Assembly (NCBI RefSeq): GCF_030433675.1
Contig: NZ_JAROCB010000006.1
Location: forward strand, 62,001-126,000
Direction: 5' to 3'
Origin: Leifsonia virtsii
GTDB taxonomy: Bacteria; Actinomycetota; Actinomycetes; Actinomycetales; Microbacteriaceae
Length of the DNA: 64,000 nt
Shown: positions 32,598 to 41,129 of the stretch, in pieces
Position numbering within the stretch: the first letter of the stretch is position 1
Layout of the letters: each line of letters opens with the position of its first letter
Position numbers and translations under genes: made by a program
Notes under the pieces: generated by a model
What the model saw: the letters and a program-made list of their open reading frames with translations, nothing else
What the model was told of the DNA's origin: nothing
The model's database searches: none

Positions 32598-33541
32598 TGT
32601 CCACCATGACCGCCCGCGGGCGGCGCGACGGCACCATCGCGTCGAGCCGCCCCCGGGCGGCGCGCCGCGCCGCCCGGTTCAAGGAGTCGCTCGTCGGCTG
32701 GGGGTTCCTCGGCCCCAACCTCGTGCTGATGGCGATCTTCCTGTTCCTGCCGATCCTCTGGGCGCTGCAGTTGTCCTTCCAGGAGACGAAGGGGTTCGGC
32801 ACGCCGGAGTGGGTCGGCTGGGACAACTACGTCCGGCTGATCTCCGATCCGGTTTTCTGGCAGAGCATGTGGAATACCCTCGTGTTCACGGTGCTCACGG
32901 TCCCGATCGACCTGGCGGCTGGTCTCGGCCTGGCCGTGCTGCTCAACTCGGTGCTGCCGGCGCGTGGCGTCTTCCGCACGATCATCGTGCTGCCGATGGT
33001 CATCTCCGGGGTCGCCTCCGGCATGATCGCGATGATCATCTTCTACGAGTCCAGCGGCCTCCTGAACAAGATCCTCAGCGCGCTCGGTCTGAGCCCGGTG
33101 GCGTGGCAGTCGCAGGGCGTGCCGGCGATGATCTCGGTGGTCATCGTGGCCATCTGGTTGCGCGTCGGCTTCAACATGATTATCTACCTGGCCGGCCTGC
33201 AGTCGATCTCGCCCGAGCTCTACGAGGCGGCACGGATCGACGGCGCGAGCCGCTGGCAACAGTTCCGGAGGCTGACGGTCCCGCTGGTCGGCCCGTCCAC
33301 GTTCTTCCTCCTGATCATGAACGTGATTGCGTCGTTCCAGGTGTTCGACCTCATCTTCGTGATGACCGGCGGGGGCCCGGGCAACGCCACTTCGGTGCTG
33401 GTCACGTACGCGTACCGCAACGGCTTCCAGATCCGGGAGCAGGGCTACGGCGCCGCCATCGGCATCGTCATCCTGCTCATCACGCTCGCCTTCACGTTCG
33501 TGCAGTGGAAGACGAGCCGGACCCGCGACCTGGTGGAGTAG
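32597..33541 (+). CDS. sugar ABC transporter permease 1
   Basis: 314 residues starting at the ATG that overlaps the binding-protein stop (TAATG). It has an Arg-rich cytosolic N-terminus, six membrane segments and the MalF-type EAA loop YEAARIDGASRWQQFRRLTV that contacts the ATPase. It forms the transmembrane channel with the next protein. The open frame extends far upstream but as antisense-like sequence over the binding protein. It is a carbohydrate uptake (CUT1) permease of the MalF/UgpA type. Confidence 0.93.
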   Translation: MSTMTARGRRDGTIASSRPRAARRAARFKESLVGWGFLGPNLVLMAIFLFLPILWALQLSFQETKGFGTPEWVGWDNYVRLISDPVFWQSMWNTLVFTVLTVPIDLAAGLGLAVLLNSVLPARGVFRTIIVLPMVISGVASGMIAMIIFYESSGLLNKILSALGLSPVAWQSQGVPAMISVVIVAIWLRVGFNMIIYLAGLQSISPELYEAARIDGASRWQQFRRLTVPLVGPSTFFLLIMNVIASFQVFDLIFVMTGGGPGNATSVLVTYAYRNGFQIREQGYGAAIGIVILLITLAFTFVQWKTSRTRDLVE

Positions 33542-33549
33542 GAGAGACC

Positions 33550-34461
33550 ATGACCGACAACTCAGGCGTCCTGCTCGAGGTGGCGACCGCTGTCGACGAG
33601 CCCGCCCATACCCCGCGCCGCCCGGCCCGCCGCCGCGGCTCCGACGAGGCAAGGAAGGGGATGGGCTGGCGCATGCTGATTGCGGTCGTCGTGTCGGCGA
33701 TCGTCATCTTCCCGCTGTACTGGATGTGCGTGGTGGCGTTCTCGCCCCGGGGGGAGGTGTTCGAGCCGGGCTTGCATCTGTGGCCGAGCACGTTCACCCT
33801 CGAGAACTTCGTGAATGTGCTCACCGAGTACCCGGTGTTCACCTGGTTCGGGAACTCGGCCGTCATCGGCATCTTCGTCACGGTGTTCACCGTCACGGTG
33901 AACCTGCTCGCAGGCTACGCGTTCGCCCGGCTCCGCTTCCGCGGCCGCAACGCCGTCTTCATCCTGGCGCTGGCGACCATGATGATCCCGGTGCAGGCGA
34001 TCATGGTCGCGCAGTTCAAGCTGGTCGCTGGCCTCGGGATCTTCGGAACGTACTGGGGCGTCATCCTCCCTGGCGCGGCCGCCGCCTTCGGAATCTTCCT
34101 CTCGCGGCAGTTCTTCATCGGCATCCCGGACGAGATCGTGGAGGCGGCGCGGATCGACGGCGCCGGGCACGTCCGCATCTTCCTGCAGGTGGTGCTGCCG
34201 CTGTGCAAGCCGCTGATCGCGGTGCTGGTGCTGCTCACCCTGCTGGGCAGCTGGAACGACTTCGGGTGGCCGCTGATCGCCCTCAAGGACAACGACCTCT
34301 TCACCCTCCCGATCGGGATGCTGTACCTGAAGAACCAGACCGCCCCGGACTACAACTCGATCATGGCGCTGGCCCTGATCTCCGTGCTGCCGATGGTCGT
34401 CCTCTTCCTCGCCTTCCAGCGCTACTTCGTCCAGGGCTTCGCCCGAACAGGAATCAAATGA
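33550..34461 (+). CDS. sugar ABC transporter permease 2
   Basis: 303 residues from the ATG at 33550, eight bases after the first permease. It has a basic N-terminal tail, six membrane helices and the MalG-type EAA motif VEAARIDGAGHVRIFLQVVL. The C-terminal segment ends QGFARTGIK, similar to MalG/UgpE C-termini. It pairs with permease 1 to import the sugar. The stop overlaps the start of the hydroxyacid dehydrogenase gene by four bases. Confidence 0.93.
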   Translation: MTDNSGVLLEVATAVDEPAHTPRRPARRRGSDEARKGMGWRMLIAVVVSAIVIFPLYWMCVVAFSPRGEVFEPGLHLWPSTFTLENFVNVLTEYPVFTWFGNSAVIGIFVTVFTVTVNLLAGYAFARLRFRGRNAVFILALATMMIPVQAIMVAQFKLVAGLGIFGTYWGVILPGAAAAFGIFLSRQFFIGIPDEIVEAARIDGAGHVRIFLQVVLPLCKPLIAVLVLLTLLGSWNDFGWPLIALKDNDLFTLPIGMLYLKNQTAPDYNSIMALALISVLPMVVLFLAFQRYFVQGFARTGIK

Positions 34462-35471
34462 CCGTCACCTATCTGTCCACCCTGCCGCTCCCGGATGCCT
34501 GGTTCGCCGAGCTCACCGCCCGGCTTCCTGAGGTCGAGGTGCACCGACTGACTCCGGCGGAGGCGGCCGCGGCCCCCGCGGATCTGCTCCGCCGCGTCGA
34601 TCTGCTGCACACGACCGCGTGGTTCCCGGAGCCGGAGCAGGTGCCGGCGCTCCGCTGCGTGCAGCTCGACACCTCCGGTGTCGACCACGTGCGCGAGACC
34701 CGGCTGTGGGCGAGCGCCGTGCCGTTCGCGACGCTCGGCGGCATCGCGCCGGTGCCGATGGCGGAGTACGCGATGATGGCCGTCCTGGAGCTGGCGCACC
34801 GGATGCCGCTGATCGTGCGGCACAGGAACGACCGCAGCTGGCCGGATCCGGCCGAACGCCTGGCAACCCTCACGCCCCGGCAGCTCGCCGGCTCCACGCT
34901 GGGCATCATCGGCTACGGCCGCATCGGCCGCGAGATCTCGCGGCTGGCGAGCGTGTTCGGGATGGACGTGCTCGGCCTCAGCCGCACCGGCGTGCCCAAT
35001 GCGGCGCAGGCCAAGTTCGACACCGGCCGGCAGACCGCCGACGGCGACCGCGCGCAGGTGCTGCCGATGGACCGGCTCGACGAGGTGCTGACGCGCAGCG
35101 ACATCCTCGTGGTGGTCGTCCCGCTCACCGAGCTGACGCGTGGGATGATCGGGGCGCGGGAGCTGGACCTGCTGCCGCCCGGTGCGCTGGTGATCAACAT
35201 CGCGCGCGGGGGGATCGTGGACGAGGCGGCACTGCTCGAGCGGCTGCGCGACGGAAGGATCGGTGGTGCCGCCGTGGACGTCTTCGACGACGAGCCGCTG
35301 CCTCCCGACTCCGTCTGGTGGTCGGAGCCCAACGCGCTGGTCACCCCGCACGTCGCAGGTCTCGCCCCGCAGTACCATGCCCAGACCCTCGACCTGGTGG
35401 TCGAGAACCTGACCAGGCTCGCCGACGGGCGGCCGATCGTGAATGAGGTGGACCGTGTCTCAGGCTACTGA
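34458..35471 (+). CDS. D-isomer-specific 2-hydroxyacid dehydrogenase
   Basis: 337 residues. It has a Rossmann NAD-binding domain with GSTLGIIGYGRIGREISRLA and the catalytic loop elements VVPLTELTRGMIG, INIARGGIVDEAALL (Arg) and DVFDDEPLPPDS (Glu), with the His in TPHVAGLAP. It reduces a 2-keto acid or oxidises a D-2-hydroxy acid, which would fit keto-acid intermediates of uronate breakdown. It is translationally coupled to the second permease by an ATGA overlap, which is unusual for this enzyme class and ties it to the imported substrate. Confidence 0.88.
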   Translation: MTVTYLSTLPLPDAWFAELTARLPEVEVHRLTPAEAAAAPADLLRRVDLLHTTAWFPEPEQVPALRCVQLDTSGVDHVRETRLWASAVPFATLGGIAPVPMAEYAMMAVLELAHRMPLIVRHRNDRSWPDPAERLATLTPRQLAGSTLGIIGYGRIGREISRLASVFGMDVLGLSRTGVPNAAQAKFDTGRQTADGDRAQVLPMDRLDEVLTRSDILVVVVPLTELTRGMIGARELDLLPPGALVINIARGGIVDEAALLERLRDGRIGGAAVDVFDDEPLPPDSVWWSEPNALVTPHVAGLAPQYHAQTLDLVVENLTRLADGRPIVNEVDRVSGY

Positions 35472-36234
35472 ACCGTTGCTCGGACCGAAGCGGCAGCGCG
35501 AGCTGCTCAACTACATCCGCGCGTACGGCACGGGCTCGGTGAACGAGATGGCGCGCCTGCTCGGGGTGAGCACGTCCACGGTCCGCCGCGACCTCAACGA
35601 CCTGCAGGAGCGCGGGCTGATCGAGCGCATCCACGGAGGCGCCGCACCGCTCTCCGATGACGTGGAGCCGTTGCGCCCCCTGCGCGAGATCGCCTTCGCC
35701 GAGGAGAAGCGCCGGATCGGCCAGGCCGCCTCCGCGCACGTGGCTGACAACTCCACCATCCTGATCACCGGCGGCACGACCACCGAGTCGATGCTGCCGT
35801 ATCTCGGTGCCGTCCGCGGCCTGACGGTCGTGACCAACAGTCTGATGGTGGTCAACCGGCTGGCGCAGTACCCGGACCTGGAGATCATCGTGCTCGGCGG
35901 GCTCCTGCGCCGCACCGAGATGAGCCTCCTCGGGCACCTCACGATCGCGGGCCTCGGCGAGTTCGGCATCGACCAGGTCTACTCGGGCGCCTTCGGGATC
36001 GACCCGGAGATCGGCGTCACCGGGACGAACCTCAGCGAGACGCAGACCGACCGCTCGCTCGCCTCGTCCGCCCCGAAGCTGATCATGCTCGCCGACCACA
36101 GCAAGCTCGCGCAGCGCGGACCGGCGCGCCTTGTCCCGATCAGCGCGATCGACACGCTCATCGTCGACGACGGCGCAGAGGCGGAGGCGCTGGAGCGTTT
36201 CCGCGCGGCCGGCGTCACCGTCGAGACATGCTGA
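35455..36234 (+). CDS. DeoR-family transcriptional regulator
   Basis: 259 residues from the GTG at 35455, which has AGGTGG four bases upstream; a start at 35443 is possible. The N-terminal helix-turn-helix is VNEMARLLGVSTSTVRRDLN followed by LIERIHGGA. The C-terminal sensor domain has ITGGTTTESMLPYLG, GGLLRRTEMSLLG and ADHSKLAQRGPAR, as in DeoR/GlpR repressors that bind phosphorylated sugars. It lies inside the importer operon, so it probably autoregulates, acting at the TGAGCA repeats at 31153 and 38835. Confidence 0.9.
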   Translation: MSQATEPLLGPKRQRELLNYIRAYGTGSVNEMARLLGVSTSTVRRDLNDLQERGLIERIHGGAAPLSDDVEPLRPLREIAFAEEKRRIGQAASAHVADNSTILITGGTTTESMLPYLGAVRGLTVVTNSLMVVNRLAQYPDLEIIVLGGLLRRTEMSLLGHLTIAGLGEFGIDQVYSGAFGIDPEIGVTGTNLSETQTDRSLASSAPKLIMLADHSKLAQRGPARLVPISAIDTLIVDDGAEAEALERFRAAGVTVETC

Positions 36235-37058
36235 GCGGCCCCCGAGAGCTCCTCGCACCGGGCTCGGTCCTGCCCGCCGTCGCCGCCTTCAACGTCATCA
36301 CCCTCGAGTTCGCCGAGGGGATCGTCGCGGGTGCGGAGGCCGCAGGGCTGCCGGTGCTGCTGTCTGTGAGCCACAACGCGATCCGCTTCCACGGCGGACT
36401 GGACCCGATCGGCTCCGCCTGCCTCGCGCTCGCTCGCGCGGCGGAGGTCCCGGTCGGGCTGCACCTCGACCACTGCGAGGATCCGGCGCTGGTGGAGGCC
36501 GCCGCAGCACTCGGGTTCACCTCCGCCATGTTCGACGCCTCCACGCTGCCCTATGCGGACAACGTCGCGGAGACCGCCCGGGTCGCCGCGCTCGGCCAGC
36601 GGGCCGGCCTGTGGATCGAGGCGGAGCTCGGCGAGATCGGCGGCAAGGACGGCGCGCACGCCTTCGGCGTGAGGACCGACCCGGCCGAGGCCGCCGCCTT
36701 CGCCGCGGCCACCGGCGTCGACGGCCTGGCCGTCGCGGTCGGCACCTCCCATGCGATGCGGGAGCGCACCGCGGCGCCCGACCTCGACCTGATCCGGCGG
36801 CTCCGAGAGGCGGTGCCCGTCCCGCTCGTGCTGCACGGCTCCTCCGGCGTCCCGGATGCGGGGATCCGGGACGCGGTCAACGCGGGCATACGCAAGGTCA
36901 ACGTCGGCACCGCGCTCTCGGCCGCCTACAGCTCCGCCGTCGCCGCCGCACTCGGCGGCGCCGCGGACCCCCGACCGGCGATCGCCTCCGGGCGCGACGC
37001 GATCGCCTCCACCGTCCAAGGTCTGCTGCTCGCCGTCTCGGCGCCCGTGGCCGTCTGA
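36228..37058 (+). CDS. class II ketose-bisphosphate aldolase
   Basis: 276 residues. It is a zinc-dependent aldolase of the fructose/tagatose-bisphosphate type: AAFNVITLEFAEGIVAGAEA, the catalytic GLHLDHCEDPALVEAAAALG with Asp and zinc His, EAELGEIGGKDG, VAVGTSHAM, LVLHGSSGVPDAGIR and KVNVGTALSAAYSSA. It cleaves a ketose 1,6-bisphosphate to dihydroxyacetone phosphate and an aldehyde. It overlaps the DeoR stop by seven bases. With the two PfkB kinases in this cluster it completes a tagatose/fructose-type route. Confidence 0.9.
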   Translation: MLSGPRELLAPGSVLPAVAAFNVITLEFAEGIVAGAEAAGLPVLLSVSHNAIRFHGGLDPIGSACLALARAAEVPVGLHLDHCEDPALVEAAAALGFTSAMFDASTLPYADNVAETARVAALGQRAGLWIEAELGEIGGKDGAHAFGVRTDPAEAAAFAAATGVDGLAVAVGTSHAMRERTAAPDLDLIRRLREAVPVPLVLHGSSGVPDAGIRDAVNAGIRKVNVGTALSAAYSSAVAAALGGAADPRPAIASGRDAIASTVQGLLLAVSAPVAV

Positions 37059-37073
37059 AAGGAGACCATCCCC

Positions 37074-37433
37074 ATGTCCGCAACCGTGAGCGGCCCCAGC
37101 TCGCACGAAGGGGAGCCCTCGCCGGCAGCGCTGCTCGCCGCCGGCGACATCGTCGGCCTGATGCGCGCGTGCCACGACCGCCGGCTAGAGCGGGAGGGCA
37201 TCCCGATGGTCCTCGGGCTCGCCGACGAGCGCCGGGCGATCCCGGCGTCCCCCGAGGGAGCGCAGCTGAGTGAGGGCCGCGCCTTCGCCGACGTGTTCGA
37301 CCGCTACTCCGCCGCCCTCGTCCCGTGGGCGCGCGATGAGGACGAGGGTGCGGTCATCACCGCCATGCAGGTGCTGGCGTTCACGAACTTCGCGCCCGGT
37401 GCGGCGCCCATCCAGGAAGGGGACGCCCGATGA
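37074..37433 (+). CDS. small protein of unknown function in sugar operon
   Basis: 119 residues, preceded by AAAGGAGA at a good distance. It is soluble, Ala/Glu-rich and mainly helical (LLAAGDIVGLMRACHDRRLE, then EGRAFADVFDRYSAALVPWA). No family is recognised. It lies between the aldolase and a deacetylase-like gene; the latter starts inside its last codons (four-base overlap), so all are one operon. The sequence composition and start context support a real gene. Confidence 0.65.
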   Translation: MSATVSGPSSHEGEPSPAALLAAGDIVGLMRACHDRRLEREGIPMVLGLADERRAIPASPEGAQLSEGRAFADVFDRYSAALVPWARDEDEGAVITAMQVLAFTNFAPGAAPIQEGDAR

Positions 37434-38110
37434 CCCGGCCGTCGTTCACCGCGCAGCGCGAGCAGCTGCGTCGCGGCCACTTCATCCGCGTGGTCAACTA
37501 CCACTCCACCCCGCGCGTCGCCCGCGACGAGCTCGCCCGGGAGCTGGCCGGCTTCGCCCGCGACTACGCGACGGTCACCCTCGACGACCTCGACCGGCTG
37601 TTCGAGACCGGCACCTGGCACAAGGACAAGCCGGGCCTCATCCCGGTGTTCTACGAGGGCTACCGGAACTCGGCGACCGTGGCCGCGCCGCTGTGCGACG
37701 AGCTGGGGATCACCGGGTGGTTCCCGATCGCCACGTCGTTCGTCGACTGCGACCCGGAGCACCAGGAGGCCTTCGCCCGCGCCCACTGGATCTCGCTGGT
37801 CGAGGAGGACACGAAGGGCGGACGCATCGCCATGGACTGGGACGAGGTCGCCGACCTCAGCGCCCGGCACGTCGTGTTCCCCCACACCGCCCACCACGAG
37901 GGCTTCGACACGGTGCTGTCGGACGACGACATCGAACGCGAGGTCGTCGGGGCGAAGCGGCAGCTGGAGGCGGTAACGGGCCAGGAGGCGCCGGCCTTCG
38001 TCTGGCTGCACGGTTCCTCGTACGGGCAGAGCCCCCGCCACGACGAGGCGGTCCGCTCAGCCGGATACCGCTATCAGTTCGCGAACACGATGATCCACCG
38101 CGTCAACTGA
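37430..38110 (+). CDS. polysaccharide deacetylase-like protein
   Basis: 226 residues resembling the NodB/YadA deacetylase fold, seen mostly as distant similarity: HFIRVVNYHSTPRVARDELA, the strand PGLIPVFYEGYRNSATVAAP, FPIATSFVDCDPEHQEAFA and FVFPHTAHHEGFDT-like VFPHTAHHEGFDTV. The metal ligands Asp-His-His of the family are not all in standard positions, so activity and substrate are uncertain. It closes the operon that starts with the ABC importer. It could act on an acetylated sugar of the imported glycan. Confidence 0.65.
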   Translation: MTRPSFTAQREQLRRGHFIRVVNYHSTPRVARDELARELAGFARDYATVTLDDLDRLFETGTWHKDKPGLIPVFYEGYRNSATVAAPLCDELGITGWFPIATSFVDCDPEHQEAFARAHWISLVEEDTKGGRIAMDWDEVADLSARHVVFPHTAHHEGFDTVLSDDDIEREVVGAKRQLEAVTGQEAPAFVWLHGSSYGQSPRHDEAVRSAGYRYQFANTMIHRVN

Positions 38111-38125
38111 GTCGAAGCCCCGGTC

Positions 38126-38833
38126 TCACGCGTCCGTCGCGGGGGACCGGGGTACCCCAAGGTGGTGGAGGCGTCCGGAAGGGTCGCGCCAGATCACCTC
38201 GACGGTCCCGCCGGCACGGGTGGACGGTGCCGATCGCAGGGTGTCCACGGCGACCGCGGCCGGATCGACGCCCGCCGAAATCAGCAGCGCGAGATCTGCA
38301 GCGGGGTCGGCGGCCGCGAACGCGGAACGCGTCTCGCGCCAGCTGCGGGCGGGGTAGCCGTTCGGCGTCGAGAGGAGGTGCCGAGTGCGCCCGCCCTCGT
38401 CCGTCAGTTCGAGCAAGACACTCCCGTCGTGGTGCACCGCGCGGAAGGACGAGGCGGCCGTGGCGACCGGGCCGGGCCGCCGCTGGAAGCCCGCGCGGGG
38501 CGACCAGTACCAGCTCTCTAACACGCCGTCGGCGCGGAGTGCGAGCGCTTCGAGGTGGTCGGGTCCGAGCGGCGACTGCGCGATCCAGGCGTCGCGGTAC
38601 CCGACGCCGTGGGCGAAGGCCAAGCCGCTGCTCCACGTGCCGGGCGGGACATCGGGCGCCGCAGGCGGGTCCGACTCCCGGTCGGCGTTGAACCAGAACA
38701 CCCAGAGGCCGTCCTTCTGGTCGCAGGCGATGAGCTCGAGGTTGCCGCGGGCGCCGTAGACGCCCTGCGCAACGGTCGCGCCCCCGGCCGTGCGCTGCGC
38801 CGGGTCCACCGCGGCGACTTGTTCTGAAAGCAT
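38126..38833 (-). CDS. carbohydrate-cluster protein of unknown function
   Basis: 235 residues from the ATG at 38833; an ATG at 38851 gives six more residues. It has repeated Trp-rich strand motifs (DGLWVFWFNADRES, then GVLESWYWSPRAGFQRRPG and VEVIWRDPSGRLHHLGV), suggesting a beta-propeller-like or lectin-like fold. No signal peptide is visible. It is divergent from the FAH-family gene and shares the proposed DeoR operator, so it probably belongs to the same regulon. Confidence 0.6.
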   Translation of the reverse strand: MLSEQVAAVDPAQRTAGGATVAQGVYGARGNLELIACDQKDGLWVFWFNADRESDPPAAPDVPPGTWSSGLAFAHGVGYRDAWIAQSPLGPDHLEALALRADGVLESWYWSPRAGFQRRPGPVATAASSFRAVHHDGSVLLELTDEGGRTRHLLSTPNGYPARSWRETRSAFAAADPAADLALLISAGVDPAAVAVDTLRSAPSTRAGGTVEVIWRDPSGRLHHLGVPRSPATDA

Positions 38834-38834
38834 G

Positions 38835-38860
38835 TGCTTATTCTTGCTCATTTCTGCTCG
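38835..38860. promoter_or_regulatory. DeoR-type operator candidate, FAH promoter
   Basis: Three half-sites read on the minus strand as TAAGCA, TGAGCA and CGAGCA lie at 38835-38840, 38845-38850 and 38855-38860, with exact 10-bp phasing. They lie between the divergent starts at 38833 and 38902 and share CAGAAATGAGCA with the site at 31153-31178. Confidence 0.45.
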
Positions 38861-38901
38861 CTTGTGACAGGATTGTGAAGGATCAGCTTCGAAGGAGAGA
38901 C

Positions 38902-39741
38902 ATGAGAATCGCACGAGCCCTCATCGAGGGCACGCCCCGCGTGGTCGTCGCCCGCGGCACCGACGTCCGCCTCGCGCCCGGGACGATCACCGACGCGCTC
39001 AGCGCCATCGCCGCGACCGCCGCTGGCGAGGCGGACGCCTGGCCCACCATCACGGACGAGGCTGGCCTCCAACTCCTCGCCCCCGTCGCCCAGCCGGGCA
39101 AGATGATCGCCGTCGGCCTCAACTACGCCGACCACACCAGCGAGACCGGCTTCACGCAGCCGGAGCGACCGCTCACCTTCGCCAAGTACACCAGCTCGAT
39201 CGTAGGACCGACCGCCGACATCGTCGTCCCGGCGCAAGTCACCAGCCAGGTCGACTACGAGGCGGAGCTCACCCTCCTCATCGGCCGGCGCTGCGGCGGC
39301 TACACCCCCGCAACGCTCGACGACGTGGCGGGCTACACCGTCGCCAACGACGTCTCTGCCCGCGACGTGCAATTCGCCGACGTCCAGTGGAGCCGCGGGA
39401 AGTCGTTCGACACCTTCACCCCGCTCGGCCCCTGGCTGGTGACCCCGGACGAGTTCGGGGATGCCCACGGCCACCGCATCAGCACCACCGTCAACGGCGA
39501 GCTGCTGCAGGACGACGATACGGGCGCGATGATCTTCGACATCCCCGCCCTCCTCGCCTTCATCTCGGACGGCGTCACCCTGGAGCCGGGCGACCTCATC
39601 CTTACCGGCACCCCGGCCGGCGCCGGCGCGTTCCGGCAGCCCGCACGCTACCTTCAGGACGGCGATGTCGTCGCCTGCGGCGTCGAGGGCATCGGCGAGC
39701 TGCGCAACCGCGTGGTGTTCCGGGCCCGCGCCGCGGCCTGA
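38902..39741 (+). CDS. fumarylacetoacetate hydrolase-family protein
   Basis: 279 residues from the ATG at 38902, which follows GAAGGAGA. It has the FAH core: GKMIAVGLNYADHTSETGF, DYEAELTLLIGRRCGG with metal-binding Glu and Asp, VANDVSARDVQFADVQWSRG and ILTGTPAGAGAF. Family members hydrolyse acylpyruvates or act as hydratases and dehydratases on 2-keto-3-deoxy sugar acids. Together with the IlvD/Edd dehydratase two genes later, an acid-sugar pathway role is likely. It is the first gene of a five-gene operon. Confidence 0.88.
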   Translation: MRIARALIEGTPRVVVARGTDVRLAPGTITDALSAIAATAAGEADAWPTITDEAGLQLLAPVAQPGKMIAVGLNYADHTSETGFTQPERPLTFAKYTSSIVGPTADIVVPAQVTSQVDYEAELTLLIGRRCGGYTPATLDDVAGYTVANDVSARDVQFADVQWSRGKSFDTFTPLGPWLVTPDEFGDAHGHRISTTVNGELLQDDDTGAMIFDIPALLAFISDGVTLEPGDLILTGTPAGAGAFRQPARYLQDGDVVACGVEGIGELRNRVVFRARAAA

Positions 39742-39761
39742 CGGACAGGACAGGAGGAACG

Positions 39762-41129
39762 ATGACCAGCAGAGACCGTGTGCTCGTCCTGATCGGGGCG
39801 GGATCCGCCGTCTTCACCCGTGGACTCCTCGCCGACCTGATCGGCGCGGACGATCTGGGGTCGTGGGAGATCCGACTCGTCGACGTCGACCCGGTCGCCC
39901 TCGACGTGGCGACCCGGCTGGCCGAGGCGATGGTGACGGCGCGCGGGGCCGGCGACAGCATCCGCGTCACCAGCAGCACCGACCGCCGTGCGGTCCTCCC
40001 AGGCGCGGACTTCATCGTCACGTGCGTGGGCGTCGGTGGCCGGCCGGCGTGGCAGCGCGACCATGAGATCGTGCAGCGCCACGGTGTCTTCCAGCCGGTC
40101 GGCGACTCGATCATGCCCGGCGGCATCTCGCGGCTGCTCCGCACGACGCCGGTCCTGGTGGAGGTTGCGCGCGACATCGCCGAGCTCGCGCCGGACGCCT
40201 TCTTCTTCAACTACTCCAACCCGATGACCGCCAACGTGCAGGCCATCCACCAGGAGACCGGCCTCGACGTGGTGGGCCTCTGTCACGGGATGCACCACAT
40301 CCAGCGCGAGCTCGCCCAGCTCATCGACGCTCCCTTCGAGCGCACCTCGACGCTGTACGCGGGGATCAACCACCTCACGTTCATCTACGACTTCCGCCTC
40401 GACGGCGAGGACGCGTGGCCGCTCATCCGTGAGCGCGTGCGGCGCGAGCTGGCCCAGGCGCCGGACCCGGGCGACATCGGCAACATCTTCTACGAGAAGC
40501 CGACCGCCTGGCACAACCCGTTCGCGTGGGAGCTGTTCGAGCGCTACGGTGCGTTCGCGGCGGCCGGGGACCGTCACGTCGTCGAGTTCTTCCCCGAGCG
40601 GTTCGCATCGGGCGACTACTACGGCAAGAAGCTGGGCGTCGACGCCTTCTCCCTTCCGGAGATCCTGGAGTGGGGCGAGGACCGGTATCAGGGGATGAAG
40701 CGCCAGGCGCTCGGCGAGGAGCCGCTCGACCAGAGCGTCTTCGAGCGCAGCGGCGGCGAGCAGGAGCAGCTGATCGCGATCATCCGCTCGATCACCTTCG
40801 ACTCGCGCGAGATGTTCAGCTGCAACGTCGTCAATCGCGGTCTGGTGCCGGGGCTGCCGGACTGGTCGGCGGTGGAGATCCCCGGTGTCGCCACCGCCCG
40901 CGGTGTCCGGCCGGTGCTCGTGCCCGACCTCGGGAAGCCGCTCACGGCCATCCTGAGCCGCCGCCTGTCGTCGGTGGACATCGCGGTGGAGGCCGCGCTC
41001 ACCGGTGACCGCGACCTCGTCGTGGAGGCGATGATCGCCGACGGCGCCGTCCTCGACGCCGACCGCGCGGCTGCGCTGACCGACGACCTGCTAGCGGAGC
41101 AGGCCCGCTTCCTGTCGAGGTTCGCATGA
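39762..41129 (+). CDS. GH4 family NAD-dependent glycosidase (uronidase-like)
   Basis: 455 residues. It has an NAD-binding N-terminus (VLVLIGAGSAVFTRGLLADL), the NYSNP motif and the metal-binding CHGM motif (Cys at about residue 174), then AGINHLTFIYDF. GH4 enzymes use NAD and Mn(II) for redox-assisted elimination. From recall of GH4 motif classes, CHG-type motifs occur in alpha-glucuronidase/galacturonidase members, whereas alpha-glucosidases carry CHEV. A uronide substrate fits the dehydratase encoded next, whose start overlaps this stop by four bases. Confidence 0.85.
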   Translation: MTSRDRVLVLIGAGSAVFTRGLLADLIGADDLGSWEIRLVDVDPVALDVATRLAEAMVTARGAGDSIRVTSSTDRRAVLPGADFIVTCVGVGGRPAWQRDHEIVQRHGVFQPVGDSIMPGGISRLLRTTPVLVEVARDIAELAPDAFFFNYSNPMTANVQAIHQETGLDVVGLCHGMHHIQRELAQLIDAPFERTSTLYAGINHLTFIYDFRLDGEDAWPLIRERVRRELAQAPDPGDIGNIFYEKPTAWHNPFAWELFERYGAFAAAGDRHVVEFFPERFASGDYYGKKLGVDAFSLPEILEWGEDRYQGMKRQALGEEPLDQSVFERSGGEQEQLIAIIRSITFDSREMFSCNVVNRGLVPGLPDWSAVEIPGVATARGVRPVLVPDLGKPLTAILSRRLSSVDIAVEAALTGDRDLVVEAMIADGAVLDADRAAALTDDLLAEQARFLSRFA

